Source of the DNA: JABSSA01 sp039960995
Lineage (GTDB): Bacteria; Pseudomonadota; Alphaproteobacteria; Rhodobacterales; Rhodobacteraceae
Length of the DNA stretch: 64,000 nt
Assembly (NCBI GenBank): GCA_039960995.1
Contig: JBDVKF010000027.1
Span: 1 to 64,000 of the forward strand
Reading direction: 5' to 3'
In this document: in pieces, positions 36,283-45,471 of the stretch
Position numbering within the stretch: the stretch's first letter is position 1
Layout of the letters: every line of letters starts with the position of its first letter
Program-made: the position numbers and the translations under genes
Notes under the pieces: generated by a model
What the model was told of the DNA's origin: nothing
Database searches by the model: none
Seen by the model: only the letters and a program-made list of their open reading frames with translations

Positions 36283-36582
36283 TCAGAACACGAACGGATC
36301 ATTCCCGGTTAGTGTTATGTCACTTGCATCAAAGTCCAAGATATCCAGATTATTGATCACGAGTGCTCGAGTTTGACCGCCCGATCCATCAGTAAAGTCG
36401 ATGCGGGTATGTTGGTTTGACCCACCAGCACTGGACGCGAGGGCAATCACAGCCGCATCATTGGCAAAGCCCCAATCCGACAGGTTTATCTGATCCAGAC
36501 CATCTTCGAAATCCGATCTCCGATCTACGCCTGTCTCGTCTGTGTCAAAGAACCAGAACGTGTCAGCATTTGCGCCACCGTT
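36283..36582 (-). pseudogene. C-terminal remnant of an RTX / hemolysin-type calcium-binding protein
   Basis: On the minus strand, 99 codons read NGGANADTFWFF, then RRSDFEDGLDQINLSDWG, and end at TGA 36283-36285. The G-G-x-x-A-D-T-F repeat followed by DFEDGLDQINLSDW is the typical C-terminal end of secreted RTX proteins and serralysins. The upstream part is cut by the IS at 36584, and across the IS only about 10 codons stay open before a stop, so the gene was already a fragment, or a deletion followed. Confidence 0.75.
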
Positions 36583-36584
36583 TA

Positions 36585-37423
36585 GGGTCAGGACCCATTA
36601 ACTGATTGAGCTTGTCGCGCTGCTATGATTCACGATCCCCAGTTTCGGGGGACATGATGAGCAATTTATACTGGCTTACGGAGGCGCAGATGAAGCGTTT
36701 GCGGCCTTACTTTCCAAAGCGCCGAGGTCGCGCTCGTGTGGATGATCGCCGCGTTCTAAGCGGCATTATATTCATCAATCGCAATGGCTTAAGGTGGTGC
36801 GATGCACCTGCCGAGTATGACCCACCAAAGACATTGTATATTCGCTGGAAGCGTTGGAGTGATATGGGCGTGTTTGCCCGGATCATGATGGGACTGGCTG
36901 AGCAAGCGCCCGACAACACAACCATCTCAATTGATGCAACGTATCTCAAGGCGCATCGCACGGCCTCCAGTCTGAGACTTAAAAAGGGGGCGTGGACGTC
37001 TGATCGGGCTGACCAAAGGGGGAATGAATACCAAATTGCACGCCGTTACAGATACGAGCGGCCGCCCTGTCGGCCTATTCATCACTGCAGGGCAGGTAAG
37101 CGATTATACTGGTGCTGCAGCTTTGATGAACGGCCTGCCTGAGGCCGAGTGGCTTCTCGCAGATCGAGGATATGACGCTGACTGGTTCCGAGATACCCTT
37201 ATAGAAAAGGGCACAAAGCCCTGTATCCCAGGACGCAAATCGCGCAAGAAGACCATCAAGTACGACAAGCGCCGCTACAAACGCCGCAACCGCATCGAAA
37301 GGATGTTCGGCAGGCTCAAAGACTGGCGACGTGTCTCAACCCGTTATGACCGCTGCCCAAAGGTTTTCCTGTCAGCAATCGCTCTCGCCGCAACAGTCAT
37401 ATTCTGATTATGAGTCCTGACCC
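36585..37423 (+). mobile_element. IS5-family (IS427-like) insertion sequence
   Basis: An 839-base element. Its ends are imperfect inverted repeats: GGGTCAGGACCCATTAAC at the left and, read inward from 37423, GGGTCAGGACTCATAATC (15 of 18 match). A TA flanks both sides (36583-36584 and 37424-37425), the expected 2-base target duplication of this group. The transposase lies in two overlapping frames. The clean duplication marks a simple insertion. Confidence 0.92.
36657..37404 (+). CDS. IS5-family transposase in two frames
   Basis: The DDE transposase begins MSNLYWLTEAQMKRLRPYF in one frame and continues from about 36985 in the next frame (RLIGLTKGGMNTKLHAV). The switch point is AAAAAGGGGG at 36981-36990 and needs a +1 (or -2) shift; whether it is programmed or a one-base indel is open. 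Catalytic residues are visible: the first D in SIDATYLKAHR, the second D in LADRGYDADWF and the E in RIERMFGRLKDWRR. Related elements encode an orfA-orfB fusion. The end of the second frame is TGA at 37405-37407. Confidence 0.85.
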
Positions 37424-37450
37424 TAATCGCGCATTGTAAATGTAATTGCT

Positions 37451-37864
37451 TTATAAAGGCGGCTTTGAAATAGACAGAAGCGTATCGGCGAATTGATCAA
37501 GCTCTATTTCGCTCAATTCCGCGTCCATCACTGACAATTCGATTTCTGGACCCGAAACTTGTTCTGATCCGGCTTCGGTCCAATCCAAACGCGCTGCCAT
37601 ATGGTTGGTTTTCAATTGTGTTACGACTAACACCACGGCCAAATCCGCCTCGGTTGAGGCCGTCACTTGTTTGACATTCTGAGTTTGGAAGACAGCCTTG
37701 CTCAAGGCAACGCAAAGCGATTGGGGCGCATCACCACAATTTAAATGGACTGTTTTATTATTTGAAGACACGTCAGCCATCCCTGTTTGTACACCAAACC
37801 CGCACAAAATCACGACCAATACTGGAAAAATTGCTGCAACCCGCTTTGAAACGTCCGTTTTCAC
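37451..37864 (-). CDS. unknown exported protein
   Basis: I do not recognise this 137-residue protein. With a GTG start at 37864 it begins VKTDVSKRVAAIFPVLVVIL, a basic stretch and hydrophobic core ending in GMADVSSN, which looks like a Sec signal peptide. The mature part is small and acidic, with two cysteines (LNCGDAPQSLCVAL) that could form a disulfide. A longer frame reaches 37969, but that N-terminal sequence is not signal-like. It lies beside the IS and an RTX remnant. Confidence 0.6.
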   Translation of the reverse strand: MKTDVSKRVAAIFPVLVVILCGFGVQTGMADVSSNNKTVHLNCGDAPQSLCVALSKAVFQTQNVKQVTASTEADLAVVLVVTQLKTNHMAARLDWTEAGSEQVSGPEIELSVMDAELSEIELDQFADTLLSISKPPL

Positions 37865-38033
37865 CTGCTTGCACCTATTTCTGCTTTTACTTGGTCTACT
37901 CCATTTATGTCCAGTTTCCCCATCAGAACAGATCACCCTCCATTCACCGGTGAAAAGCTGCCGGTGCAACTACAGTTGACAGTATCACTTGCTTGTAACA
38001 TCCAAAACCCTAGCAACTTTGAGGACCAGATGC

Positions 38034-39356
38034 ATGAAGATAGCAATGATCGGGACGGGTTATGTGGGTTTGGTGTCTGGGGTCTGCTTCTCTGACTTTG
38101 GCCATGACGTTATTTGCGTCGATAAGGATCAATCAAAACTTGACCTATTGGAACAAGGTAAGATCCCGATTTATGAGCCCGGATTGGATGACCTTCTGGC
38201 CCGCAACGTGGCAGCCGGACGTTTGTCCTTTTCGGGCGATTTGGCCACCGCTGTAAAAGACGCCGAAGCCGTTTTTATTGCTGTTGGCACTCCTACGCGC
38301 CGTGGTGACGGACATGCGGATCTGACCTATGTCATGGCAGCGGCCGAAGAAATCGCGCATGCGATCACCGACTACACAGTCGTCGTTACAAAATCGACGG
38401 TTCCAGTGGGTACCAACCGAGCGGTTGCGGAAGTAATCGCCAAGGCGAACCCCAAAGCGCAATTTGATATCGCCTCAAACCCCGAATTCTTGCGCGAAGG
38501 CGCTGCAATTGATGATTTTATGCATCCAGATCGAGTGATTGTAGGTGTCGAAAACACCCGTGCAGCGGACGTTACGCAGAAAATCTACAGACCACTGTAT
38601 CTGCGCGACTTTCCAATCATGACCACGGATTTGGAAAGCGCTGAAATGATCAAATATGCGGCTAATGCATTTCTGGCGACTAAAATCACGTTCATCAACG
38701 AAATCGCCGCTTTGTGTGAACGCGTCGGCGCTGACGTAAAACTGGTGTCAAAAGGCATGGGGTTGGATGGGCGTATTGGCAACAAGTTCTTGCATGCGGG
38801 TCCGGGTTATGGCGGATCCTGCTTTCCGAAAGATACGACCGCTCTGGCGCGTATTGGTCAGGATCACGCAACACCAATGCAATTGACCGAAACCGTCATC
38901 AAAGTGAACGAAGAGGTAAAGCGCCGCATGATCGAAAAGGTGATCGACTTATGCGGTGGATCGGTAAACGGCAAGACGATTGCCGTTCTTGGAGTCACTT
39001 TCAAACCAAACACAGACGACATGCGCGAAGCCCCGTCTTTGACGATCATTCCATCGCTTATCGGACAAGGTGCGTCTGTGCGCGTGGTGGATCCACAAGG
39101 CCGAAACGAAGGCGAAGCGCTGTTGCCCGGTGTTGTGTGGGAAGACGACCCCTATCGCGCAGTCACAGCGGCTGATGCTTTGGTCATCTTGACGGAATGG
39201 AACGAATTTCGCGGCTTGAACCTCGCGAAGATCGCGCAATTGATGAAACACGCGGCGTTGGCCGATTTGCGAAACATCTATGATGCGAAAAATGCGCAAA
39301 GCGCAGGGTTTGAGGCTTATGTGTCGATTGGGCGTGAAAACTTTGGATTAGACTAA
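38034..39356 (+). CDS. ugd: UDP-glucose 6-dehydrogenase
   Basis: A 440-residue enzyme oxidising UDP-glucose twice to UDP-glucuronate for surface polysaccharides. The NAD site is MKIAMIGTGYVGLVSG, and the catalytic cysteine sits in GPGYGGSCFPKDT. ATG 38034, with GAGGA 8 bases before it, was chosen over the in-frame upstream start. It uses the product of galU, encoded on the opposite strand further right. Confidence 0.95.
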   Translation: MKIAMIGTGYVGLVSGVCFSDFGHDVICVDKDQSKLDLLEQGKIPIYEPGLDDLLARNVAAGRLSFSGDLATAVKDAEAVFIAVGTPTRRGDGHADLTYVMAAAEEIAHAITDYTVVVTKSTVPVGTNRAVAEVIAKANPKAQFDIASNPEFLREGAAIDDFMHPDRVIVGVENTRAADVTQKIYRPLYLRDFPIMTTDLESAEMIKYAANAFLATKITFINEIAALCERVGADVKLVSKGMGLDGRIGNKFLHAGPGYGGSCFPKDTTALARIGQDHATPMQLTETVIKVNEEVKRRMIEKVIDLCGGSVNGKTIAVLGVTFKPNTDDMREAPSLTIIPSLIGQGASVRVVDPQGRNEGEALLPGVVWEDDPYRAVTAADALVILTEWNEFRGLNLAKIAQLMKHAALADLRNIYDAKNAQSAGFEAYVSIGRENFGLD

Positions 39357-39477
39357 CACGAATGTTGACCATTATCTTGCCCACCAAACCAACAAAGAGG
39401 CGTGGCTGGGTGCGCAAGGACGTTGATATTGCAAACAGACGCATTTACAGCACAAATCAAGCCGCTAAAGGATCAAC

Positions 39478-40092
39478 ATGGCCAACACTTTGCATATCTC
39501 TGACCTACCTGATGATCTGGACCTTGGTTCGGTGGTTGCCATTGATTGCGAAACGATGGGATTGAACCCGCATCGTGACCGCCTGTGTGTTGTCCAATTG
39601 TCCTCGGGTGATGGAAATGCGCATATCGTGCAGATCAAAAGGGGACAAACCGAAGCCCCAAATTTGACGGCGCTTCTGGAAAATCCAAACGTTTTGAAAC
39701 TGTTTCACTTTGGACGATTTGACATCGCCGCGATGCAAAATGCGTTCGGCGTTTTGACTGCGCCAGTGTATTGCACAAAAACCGCCAGCCGGATGATACG
39801 GACATACACGGATCGCCACGGGTTGAAAAATCTGCTGAACGAGTTGTTGGATGTCGATATTTCGAAACAACAACAATCCAGCGATTGGGGCACCGAAACG
39901 CTGTCCGATGCACAATTGGCCTATGCCGCATCTGACGTGTTGTACTTGCATAGATTGCGCAATGCGCTGAACAAACGTCTAGAGCGCGAAGGCCGGATGG
40001 CAATGGCTCAGGCTTGTTTTGACTTTTTGCCGATGCGCGCCCTTCTCGATTTAGAAGGTTGGCCAGACACTGACATTTTCGCGCACTCATGA
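39478..40092 (+). CDS. RNase D-like 3'-5' exonuclease
   Basis: A 204-residue DEDD-family exonuclease domain, shorter than full RNase D because the HRDC domains are missing. The acidic residues are visible in IDCETMGLN (D, E), FGRFDIAAM (D) and YAASDVLYL (D with the Y of the DEDDy subgroup). It probably processes RNA. Its end overlaps the kdsD start by 4 bases. Confidence 0.88.
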   Translation: MANTLHISDLPDDLDLGSVVAIDCETMGLNPHRDRLCVVQLSSGDGNAHIVQIKRGQTEAPNLTALLENPNVLKLFHFGRFDIAAMQNAFGVLTAPVYCTKTASRMIRTYTDRHGLKNLLNELLDVDISKQQQSSDWGTETLSDAQLAYAASDVLYLHRLRNALNKRLEREGRMAMAQACFDFLPMRALLDLEGWPDTDIFAHS

Positions 40093-41054
40093 GCAGCTAC
40101 AGCGACAAAGCGCGTCAAGTCATCGCCCTAGAAGCGCGAGCTTTAGAACTGTTGAAAAACGCGATCGATGAACGGTTTGACGCGGCTGTCGCAAAAATCA
40201 TCGAAACGTCGGGGCGCGTCATCGTGACGGGTATCGGAAAATCTGGCCATATTGCGCATAAAATTGCGGCCACCTTGGCCAGCACCGGTACACCCGCACA
40301 GTTTGTACACCCTGCCGAAGCAAGCCATGGTGACTTGGGAATGATCACGCCCAATGATCTTGTACTTGCGATTTCGAATTCCGGGGAAGCACCCGAACTT
40401 GCTAATCTGATCGCATTCACGCGGCGATTTGGCATTCCTTTGATTGGTATGACCAGCCGACCCCAAAGCGCGTTGGCCACGCAATCCGACATGATTTTGC
40501 AATTGCCTCGCGTAGAAGAAGCCTGTGGAACAGGCGTGGTTCCAACCAGCTCGACGATTGTTACACTTGCGATGGGTGACGCGGTTGCAGTTGCGTTGAT
40601 GCAGCACCGTGAATTCACAGCCGAGCGGTTCCGCGATTTTCATCCTGGTGGAAAACTTGGGGCACAACTTAGTCGCGTGACTGATCTTATGCATTATGGG
40701 TCTGACTTGCCTCTTGTCGGGCGCTCGACAGCCATGAGCGAAGCGTTAATCGTGATCAGTGAAAAGGGATTTGGTGTCGCCGGCGTTGTGGATGACGATG
40801 GCATTCTTGTCGGAATTATCACGGATGGCGATTTGCGTCGTCACATGAGCGCGGACTTACTTTCCTTGACAGCCAGCGATGTGATGACCACATCTCCTAA
40901 AACGATTGGTCCAGATGCATTGGCACAAGAAGCCGTGCGGGTCATGAATACCGACCAGCCCAAGGTCATGTGCCTTTTTGTGACTGACGAAGGTCAGGCA
41001 AGACCCCTTGGATTGATTCACATTCATGATTGTCTGCGCGCCGGTCTAGGGTAA
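40089..41054 (+). CDS. kdsD: arabinose-5-phosphate isomerase
   Basis: A 321-residue isomerase (ribulose 5-phosphate to arabinose 5-phosphate), first step of Kdo synthesis for LPS. It has an N-terminal SIS sugar-isomerase domain (VTGIGKSGHIAHKIAATLASTG) and two C-terminal CBS domains (from about residue 205). Together with kdsB in this window it feeds the Kdo pathway; lptCAB follow directly. Confidence 0.93.
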   Translation: MSSYSDKARQVIALEARALELLKNAIDERFDAAVAKIIETSGRVIVTGIGKSGHIAHKIAATLASTGTPAQFVHPAEASHGDLGMITPNDLVLAISNSGEAPELANLIAFTRRFGIPLIGMTSRPQSALATQSDMILQLPRVEEACGTGVVPTSSTIVTLAMGDAVAVALMQHREFTAERFRDFHPGGKLGAQLSRVTDLMHYGSDLPLVGRSTAMSEALIVISEKGFGVAGVVDDDGILVGIITDGDLRRHMSADLLSLTASDVMTTSPKTIGPDALAQEAVRVMNTDQPKVMCLFVTDEGQARPLGLIHIHDCLRAGLG

Positions 41055-41067
41055 GGAGCCAGCAGGC

Positions 41068-41664
41068 GTGGACGGTTATTCACGATTGATTGCGTGTTTG
41101 AAAGTCCTATTGCCGTTGATGGCATTGGGCATACTCAGCACGCTTTTCCTGCTTTCGCGGGACAGAGCACCCATCGCAGAAATTCCGTTTGCTCAAGCCG
41201 AGATAGAAGAAAGATTGCGCGATCAGCAAATCACTGGGTCATTGTTTTCAGGCGCCACAGAAGGCGGCGACTTAATCAATGTCACTGCAACTAAGGTTTT
41301 GACAAGTAACGGAACAATTGGTGAAAACACAGCCGAGTCTTTGTCGGCACAGATCGACACAACGGGTGGCACACGCATAAATTTGCTAGCGGATACGGGA
41401 CGCTTCAGTCTTGCCGACGGCAATACGACACTCGAAGGAAATGTGGTCATTACGACGTCGACAGGATTCGAAGTGACCTCTGATTTTCTGGAAGCTGCAT
41501 TAAGCCAGTTGGACATTCGCAGTCCGGGACCAGTCAATGCGATTGGCCCATTTGGCACATTGACTGCGGGCGCGATGCAACTCAATGAACCTGAAGGTAC
41601 ACAAAGCCCGCATTTGCTTTTCACAAATGGTGTGGAACTGATATACCGTCCAGAGGAAGGGTGA
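41068..41664 (+). CDS. lptC: LPS export protein LptC
   Basis: A 198-residue bitopic inner-membrane protein of the Lpt bridge. A GTG start with TAAGGAG upstream; one transmembrane segment at about 12-28 (VLLPLMALGILSTLFLLS), then a periplasmic beta-jellyroll region. Sequence conservation is low in this family, so the call rests partly on position between kdsD and lptA. It overlaps lptA slightly. Confidence 0.85.
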   Translation: MDGYSRLIACLKVLLPLMALGILSTLFLLSRDRAPIAEIPFAQAEIEERLRDQQITGSLFSGATEGGDLINVTATKVLTSNGTIGENTAESLSAQIDTTGGTRINLLADTGRFSLADGNTTLEGNVVITTSTGFEVTSDFLEAALSQLDIRSPGPVNAIGPFGTLTAGAMQLNEPEGTQSPHLLFTNGVELIYRPEEG

Positions 41665-41666
41665 TT

Positions 41667-42167
41667 ATGAAAAACACCAACGTTATCCGAACGGCGCTTA
41701 TTGCTGTTCTTTTCTCATTGATGCCTATGTATTCATTTGCACAGGGCACGAATGTCGCGTTTGGCGCAATCCGGCAAGATAGTTCTGTCCCTGTCGAAGT
41801 TTCGGCGGACAATCTGGACGTCAACCAAGATAACGGAACGGCGATATTTACCGGCAACGTCGTGATTGGTCAGGGCGAGATGCGCTTATCCGGCGACAGA
41901 GTTCTGGTTGTATATCGTGCAGAAAGCCGTGGGATTGCGAGGCTTGAAGCGACAGGAAATGTTGTCTTGGTGTCAGGTCCTGATGCAGCCGAAGCAAAGC
42001 GCGCCGATTATGATATCGATTCTGGTGTTATTACGATGACAGGTGACGTTTTACTGATGCAGGGCCAAAGCGCACTTACCTCAGATCGCATGACAGTTCA
42101 GTTAGACGACGGAACCGCCCAAATGACAGGGCGCGTGAAAACGATTCTGCAAACTGGACAAAACTGA
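41667..42167 (+). CDS. lptA: LPS transport periplasmic protein LptA
   Basis: A 166-residue periplasmic protein that bridges the inner and outer membranes for LPS. The signal peptide is KNTNVIRTALIAVLFSLMP ending near SFAQG, and the OstA-like domain shows VEVSADNLDVNQDNGTAIFT. ATG 41667 has GAGGAAGG 6 bases upstream; the alternative GTG at 41661 would bury that site. The stop overlaps the lptB start (TGATG). Confidence 0.9.
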   Translation: MKNTNVIRTALIAVLFSLMPMYSFAQGTNVAFGAIRQDSSVPVEVSADNLDVNQDNGTAIFTGNVVIGQGEMRLSGDRVLVVYRAESRGIARLEATGNVVLVSGPDAAEAKRADYDIDSGVITMTGDVLLMQGQSALTSDRMTVQLDDGTAQMTGRVKTILQTGQN

Positions 42168-42925
42168 TGGCAGGTCCAAAGCTGACCGTAAAAGAAGGCT
42201 CTTCGGGCCTGATGATCCATCACTTGCGCAAATCTTACCGAAAGAAAGTCGTCATTCGCGACTTTTCCATGGAATTGCAAAAAGGTGAGGTCGTTGCGCT
42301 TTTGGGGCCAAATGGGTCCGGCAAAACCACCACGTTTTATTCAGTTGCGGGTTTGGTCATGCCCGAAGGTGGCACGGTACAAGTTGATGGCACCGACGTC
42401 ACCACCTGGCCCATGTATCGCCGTGCGCAGATCGGCATTGGGTACCTGCCACAAGAAACCAGCATTTTCCGCGGCTTGTCCGTTCAAGAAAATATCGCCG
42501 CTGTTTTGGATATCGCCGAATCTAACCGGCACAAACGTCGCGAACGCCTTGAAGAATTGCTGAGCGATTTTTCGATCGAACACCTTCGACGCGCTCCGGC
42601 TTTGGCGCTATCAGGGGGGGAACGTCGGCGCGTGGAAATCGCACGCGCTTTGGCAGCGAGCCCAAAATACCTTCTTCTTGATGAGCCATTTGCGGGTGTT
42701 GATCCCATTTCCGTTGGCGACATTCGATCCTTGGTATCGGAATTGAAGACACGCGGAATTGGCGTTCTGATCACCGATCACAATGTACGCGAAACGCTTG
42801 AGATCGTGGATCGCGCATATATTTTGCACGATGGCCGTGTCCTTATGTCCGGCACACCAGAAGATGTTGTGGAAAATGAAAACGTTCGACGCGTCTACTT
42901 GGGCGATAATTTCCGATTTTCTTGA
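42167..42925 (+). CDS. lptB: LPS export ATPase LptB
   Basis: A 252-residue ABC ATPase powering LPS extraction from the inner membrane. Walker A LLGPNGSGKTTTFYS is about 43-57, signature LSGGERRRVEIARAL, Walker B LLLDEPFAGVDP, and the switch histidine in ITDHNVRETL. LptB-specific sequence GIGYLPQETSIFRGL is present. The gene is not followed by rpoN, as it is in many proteobacteria, but by hpf. Confidence 0.95.
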   Translation: MAGPKLTVKEGSSGLMIHHLRKSYRKKVVIRDFSMELQKGEVVALLGPNGSGKTTTFYSVAGLVMPEGGTVQVDGTDVTTWPMYRRAQIGIGYLPQETSIFRGLSVQENIAAVLDIAESNRHKRRERLEELLSDFSIEHLRRAPALALSGGERRRVEIARALAASPKYLLLDEPFAGVDPISVGDIRSLVSELKTRGIGVLITDHNVRETLEIVDRAYILHDGRVLMSGTPEDVVENENVRRVYLGDNFRFS

Positions 42926-43155
42926 TCTTAACTAAAATACACGACGCCATTGGATTGACATGTATGGGCAGTATAGGCTGCAATGCAGATATGGCGCGTG
43001 CGCGGAATCGCTCTGATAGAAGTATGGTCTTTGGTATAAGACTGGATACCTTTCAGGTTGCGCACGGCCTTTTCCTGCGAACGTGACAAGCATTTCCCTT
43101 CTAATCCTTCGTGTTTAGATGAGCGATGCGCGTCCTTCCAGATCAAGGAGACAGA
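42926..43155 (+). other. lptB-hpf intergenic region
   Basis: A 230-base gap where many proteobacteria carry rpoN. It contains a TTGACA at 42955-42960 that is a plausible -35, but no good -10 at 16-18 bases. No gene or RNA was recognised. Confidence 0.5.
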
Positions 43156-43719
43156 ATGCGTTATCAAATCAGCGGAAAACAGATCGATATCGGTGCGGCA
43201 CTGCAAACCCACGTTCAAGCCGAACTTGGCAGCGTCGTCGACAAATATGCAGAAAGGCCTACGGACGCGAATATCGTTTTTTCAAAGTCTGGACATGAAC
43301 ACGTTTGCGAAGCGACAATCCATCTATCAACAGGATTGACCGCACAAGCCAAGGCCCACGAACCCGAGATCTATGCCGCCTTTGATAGTTGCGCCGCCAA
43401 GATGGAAAAACAACTTAGGCGGTATAAACGGCGATTGAAAGACCACCATCGCGATCGTGCGGAACCCGTTGAACTCTCGAATGCATCCTCGTATATCCTC
43501 GCTTCTGATCAGGTAAGTGAGACTCAAGAGCCTGAGACTTTACAGCCAATGATTGTGGCGGAGATGGAAACCAAAATCCCGTCACTGTCTGTCGGCGAAG
43601 CAGTAATGCAAATGGAATTGGCAGGAGCGCCAGTATTGGTGTTCCGAAACGAGGCAAAAGACGGATTGAATGTTGTCTATCGTCGAGAGGACGGCAACAT
43701 TGGGTGGATCGATCCGTAA
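43156..43719 (+). CDS. hpf: ribosome hibernation promoting factor, long form
   Basis: A 187-residue protein that dimerises and inactivates 70S ribosomes in stationary phase. The N-terminal S30AE domain (1-110, MRYQISGKQIDIGAALQTHV) is followed by a linker and the C-terminal dimerisation domain (MELAGAPVLVFRNEAKDGLN, then VVYRREDGNIGWIDP). ATG 43156 has AAGGAGA directly upstream. ptsN follows, as in most relatives. Confidence 0.93.
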   Translation: MRYQISGKQIDIGAALQTHVQAELGSVVDKYAERPTDANIVFSKSGHEHVCEATIHLSTGLTAQAKAHEPEIYAAFDSCAAKMEKQLRRYKRRLKDHHRDRAEPVELSNASSYILASDQVSETQEPETLQPMIVAEMETKIPSLSVGEAVMQMELAGAPVLVFRNEAKDGLNVVYRREDGNIGWIDP

Positions 43720-43757
43720 CAAAGGGCTGACGTTAAGGCGTTGGAAGTGCGTAGGGA

Positions 43758-44222
43758 ATGAGTCTGTCAAATCTTCTGAAACCGGAGGCTGTTCGTGTAT
43801 TTACTGCTGCCACCAGCAAAAAACGGTTGATGCAGGAAATATCCGAAGTTGCCTTTTCAGCTCATGGCATTGTCGCTGACCATGTTTTGGCGGCGTTGAT
43901 GGAGCGTGAGGCCTTGGGTCCAACTGGTGTTGGCCAAGGTATTGCGCTTCCTCATGCGCGCATGAGCGGGTTGGATGAAGTCTTGGGCATATTTGTCATG
44001 CTCGACAAACCCGTCGACTTCGACGCAATTGACCGCCAACCGGTCGATATTGCATTTGCTCTTTTGGCGCCCGAAGATGCGGGCGTCGAACACCTTAAGG
44101 CATTGGCATTGGTGTCACGCACACTTCGCGATCAGGCAATCTGCAGCAAATTGCGCAGCAACCCTGACCCTTCGACTTTGTTTGCAATTCTATCGGAAGC
44201 GCATTCAGTTCAGGCCGCGTAA
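43758..44222 (+). CDS. ptsN: nitrogen-PTS EIIA component
   Basis: A 154-residue EIIA-Ntr protein. The phosphorylated histidine is H66 in GIALPHARM, with GREALG-like EREALGPTGVGQ upstream. It is a regulator linking phosphoenolpyruvate state to nitrogen and potassium control, not a sugar carrier. It is convergent with the sulfotransferase pseudogene, with only 4 bases between stops. Confidence 0.93.
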   Translation: MSLSNLLKPEAVRVFTAATSKKRLMQEISEVAFSAHGIVADHVLAALMEREALGPTGVGQGIALPHARMSGLDEVLGIFVMLDKPVDFDAIDRQPVDIAFALLAPEDAGVEHLKALALVSRTLRDQAICSKLRSNPDPSTLFAILSEAHSVQAA

Positions 44223-44226
44223 CACG

Positions 44227-45466
44227 TCAGGCCCAGTCTTTGAATCCGAACATCAGGTAATCGCGCGCATAAGCCGAACGCGCGCGGGATTCGATCTCGC
44301 TGTCGTAAATGTCTGCCAAGCAATAGCGCCCAATTTCTTGGACGCCATCAAATGCTGGCGGATCGGAATATCCAACGGATTTCGCCAAAGTTGGCAATTC
44401 CTCGGGCAACCGATCTTCACGCAAAATTCTGTCGGGCAACAGGAATTCAGAAATTCCTGAAATTGTTCTGGATTGAGACGCCCAAGAGGGGTCGATGCGA
44501 ACAGTGGTCTGTTCTGCCAAATTTGCCTTAATAAATTCCAGAAAACCAACAAACGCGGCACGATGTGCGACTTTGTCATAGCTGCTGTCATCGGCACTTT
44601 CAGGCAGCTTTAGTTTATATCGGTGCTGCAATTTTTGCCCGATCAGTGGAAACGCGCCTTCGCCGAAACTTAGGATGCGATGACAAAACGCGTGGTGCGT
44701 GCGGATCAAAGGATGGCGCACGATTGTAAAACTTTGATGACCAACAGAGTCCCGCAACCAATCACGCAAATCGTTTTGCGATCGCTTACGCCCCAGTTCT
44801 GCGAGGGTTACGCCATCAAGGTCAGCCAACCATTGTTCCACCGCTTCGTCCAATTGCCCGCGCACAGGTATAAACAATAAGGGTGCTTCATTGCCCGTAA
44901 CCCAGGTTGGCACAGCAGGGCCGCGCCGCGGTTCGAAATTCGGCGCGCGCGTCAGATTGAACGCATCCAAATCAACAAGCGCCGCGCGCATGTCTTCGAA
45001 ATTGAAAACCTTGCAGTGCCGCCATATGGTCCGAGAATTCATCAACATCAAACGTCGCTTTGGCATCTTTACGCGCCTTGGCGTCGTTTAATTTCCATTG
45101 ACCCGTTGCCGCGGCGATCTTCCTTGATACATAACTGTCGATTGGGTTTCGCGTCAGAATGATCTTCGCGCATTTCGGATCATCCATAACGTGATCAAAC
45201 ACACGTGGATCATGATCATGGAAATATCGAAATCCCGACAACCCGTTGGGATCGTCTTTGATCTTTTGCAAAAGTGTTTGCGGGTCTGTGTCACGCATTT
45301 CCTGCTTAACACCCAAGATATTGTCCGTGTTTGGGTATCCAACAAATACCGGATTAAATGCTTCGCCATAGCAATTTAGTCCCTCAAATTGCTGTAGGTT
45401 TTTCTCAAGAAAATTTGAGCCTGTCCGCATTTCAGCGAAGATGACGAAGGAATTGAAAGAAGACAT
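44227..45466 (-). pseudogene. NodH-like sulfotransferase, frame-broken
   Basis: Two minus-strand frames together give one sulfotransferase. The N-terminal part (45466 to about 45010) reads FVIFAEMRTGSNFLEKNL, with the PAPS P-loop, and TRNPIDSYVSRKIAAATGQW. The C-terminal part (about 45005 to 44227) reads FNFEDMRAALVDLDAFNLTR and NFEPRRGPAVPTW and ends EIESRARSAYARDYLMFG. At the junction (about 45000-45012) the frames switch and the segment expected between them, roughly 50 residues in family members I recall, is missing. An internal deletion with frameshift is the simplest reading. It lies 5 bases after the branching transferase, at the end of the sugar operon. Confidence 0.8.
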
Positions 45467-45471
45467 TACCG

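Noticed and set aside
37024..37407. A separate gene starting at ATG 37024
   Set aside because: It is the second half of the IS transposase, continuous in sequence with the first frame across the A5G5 switch point.
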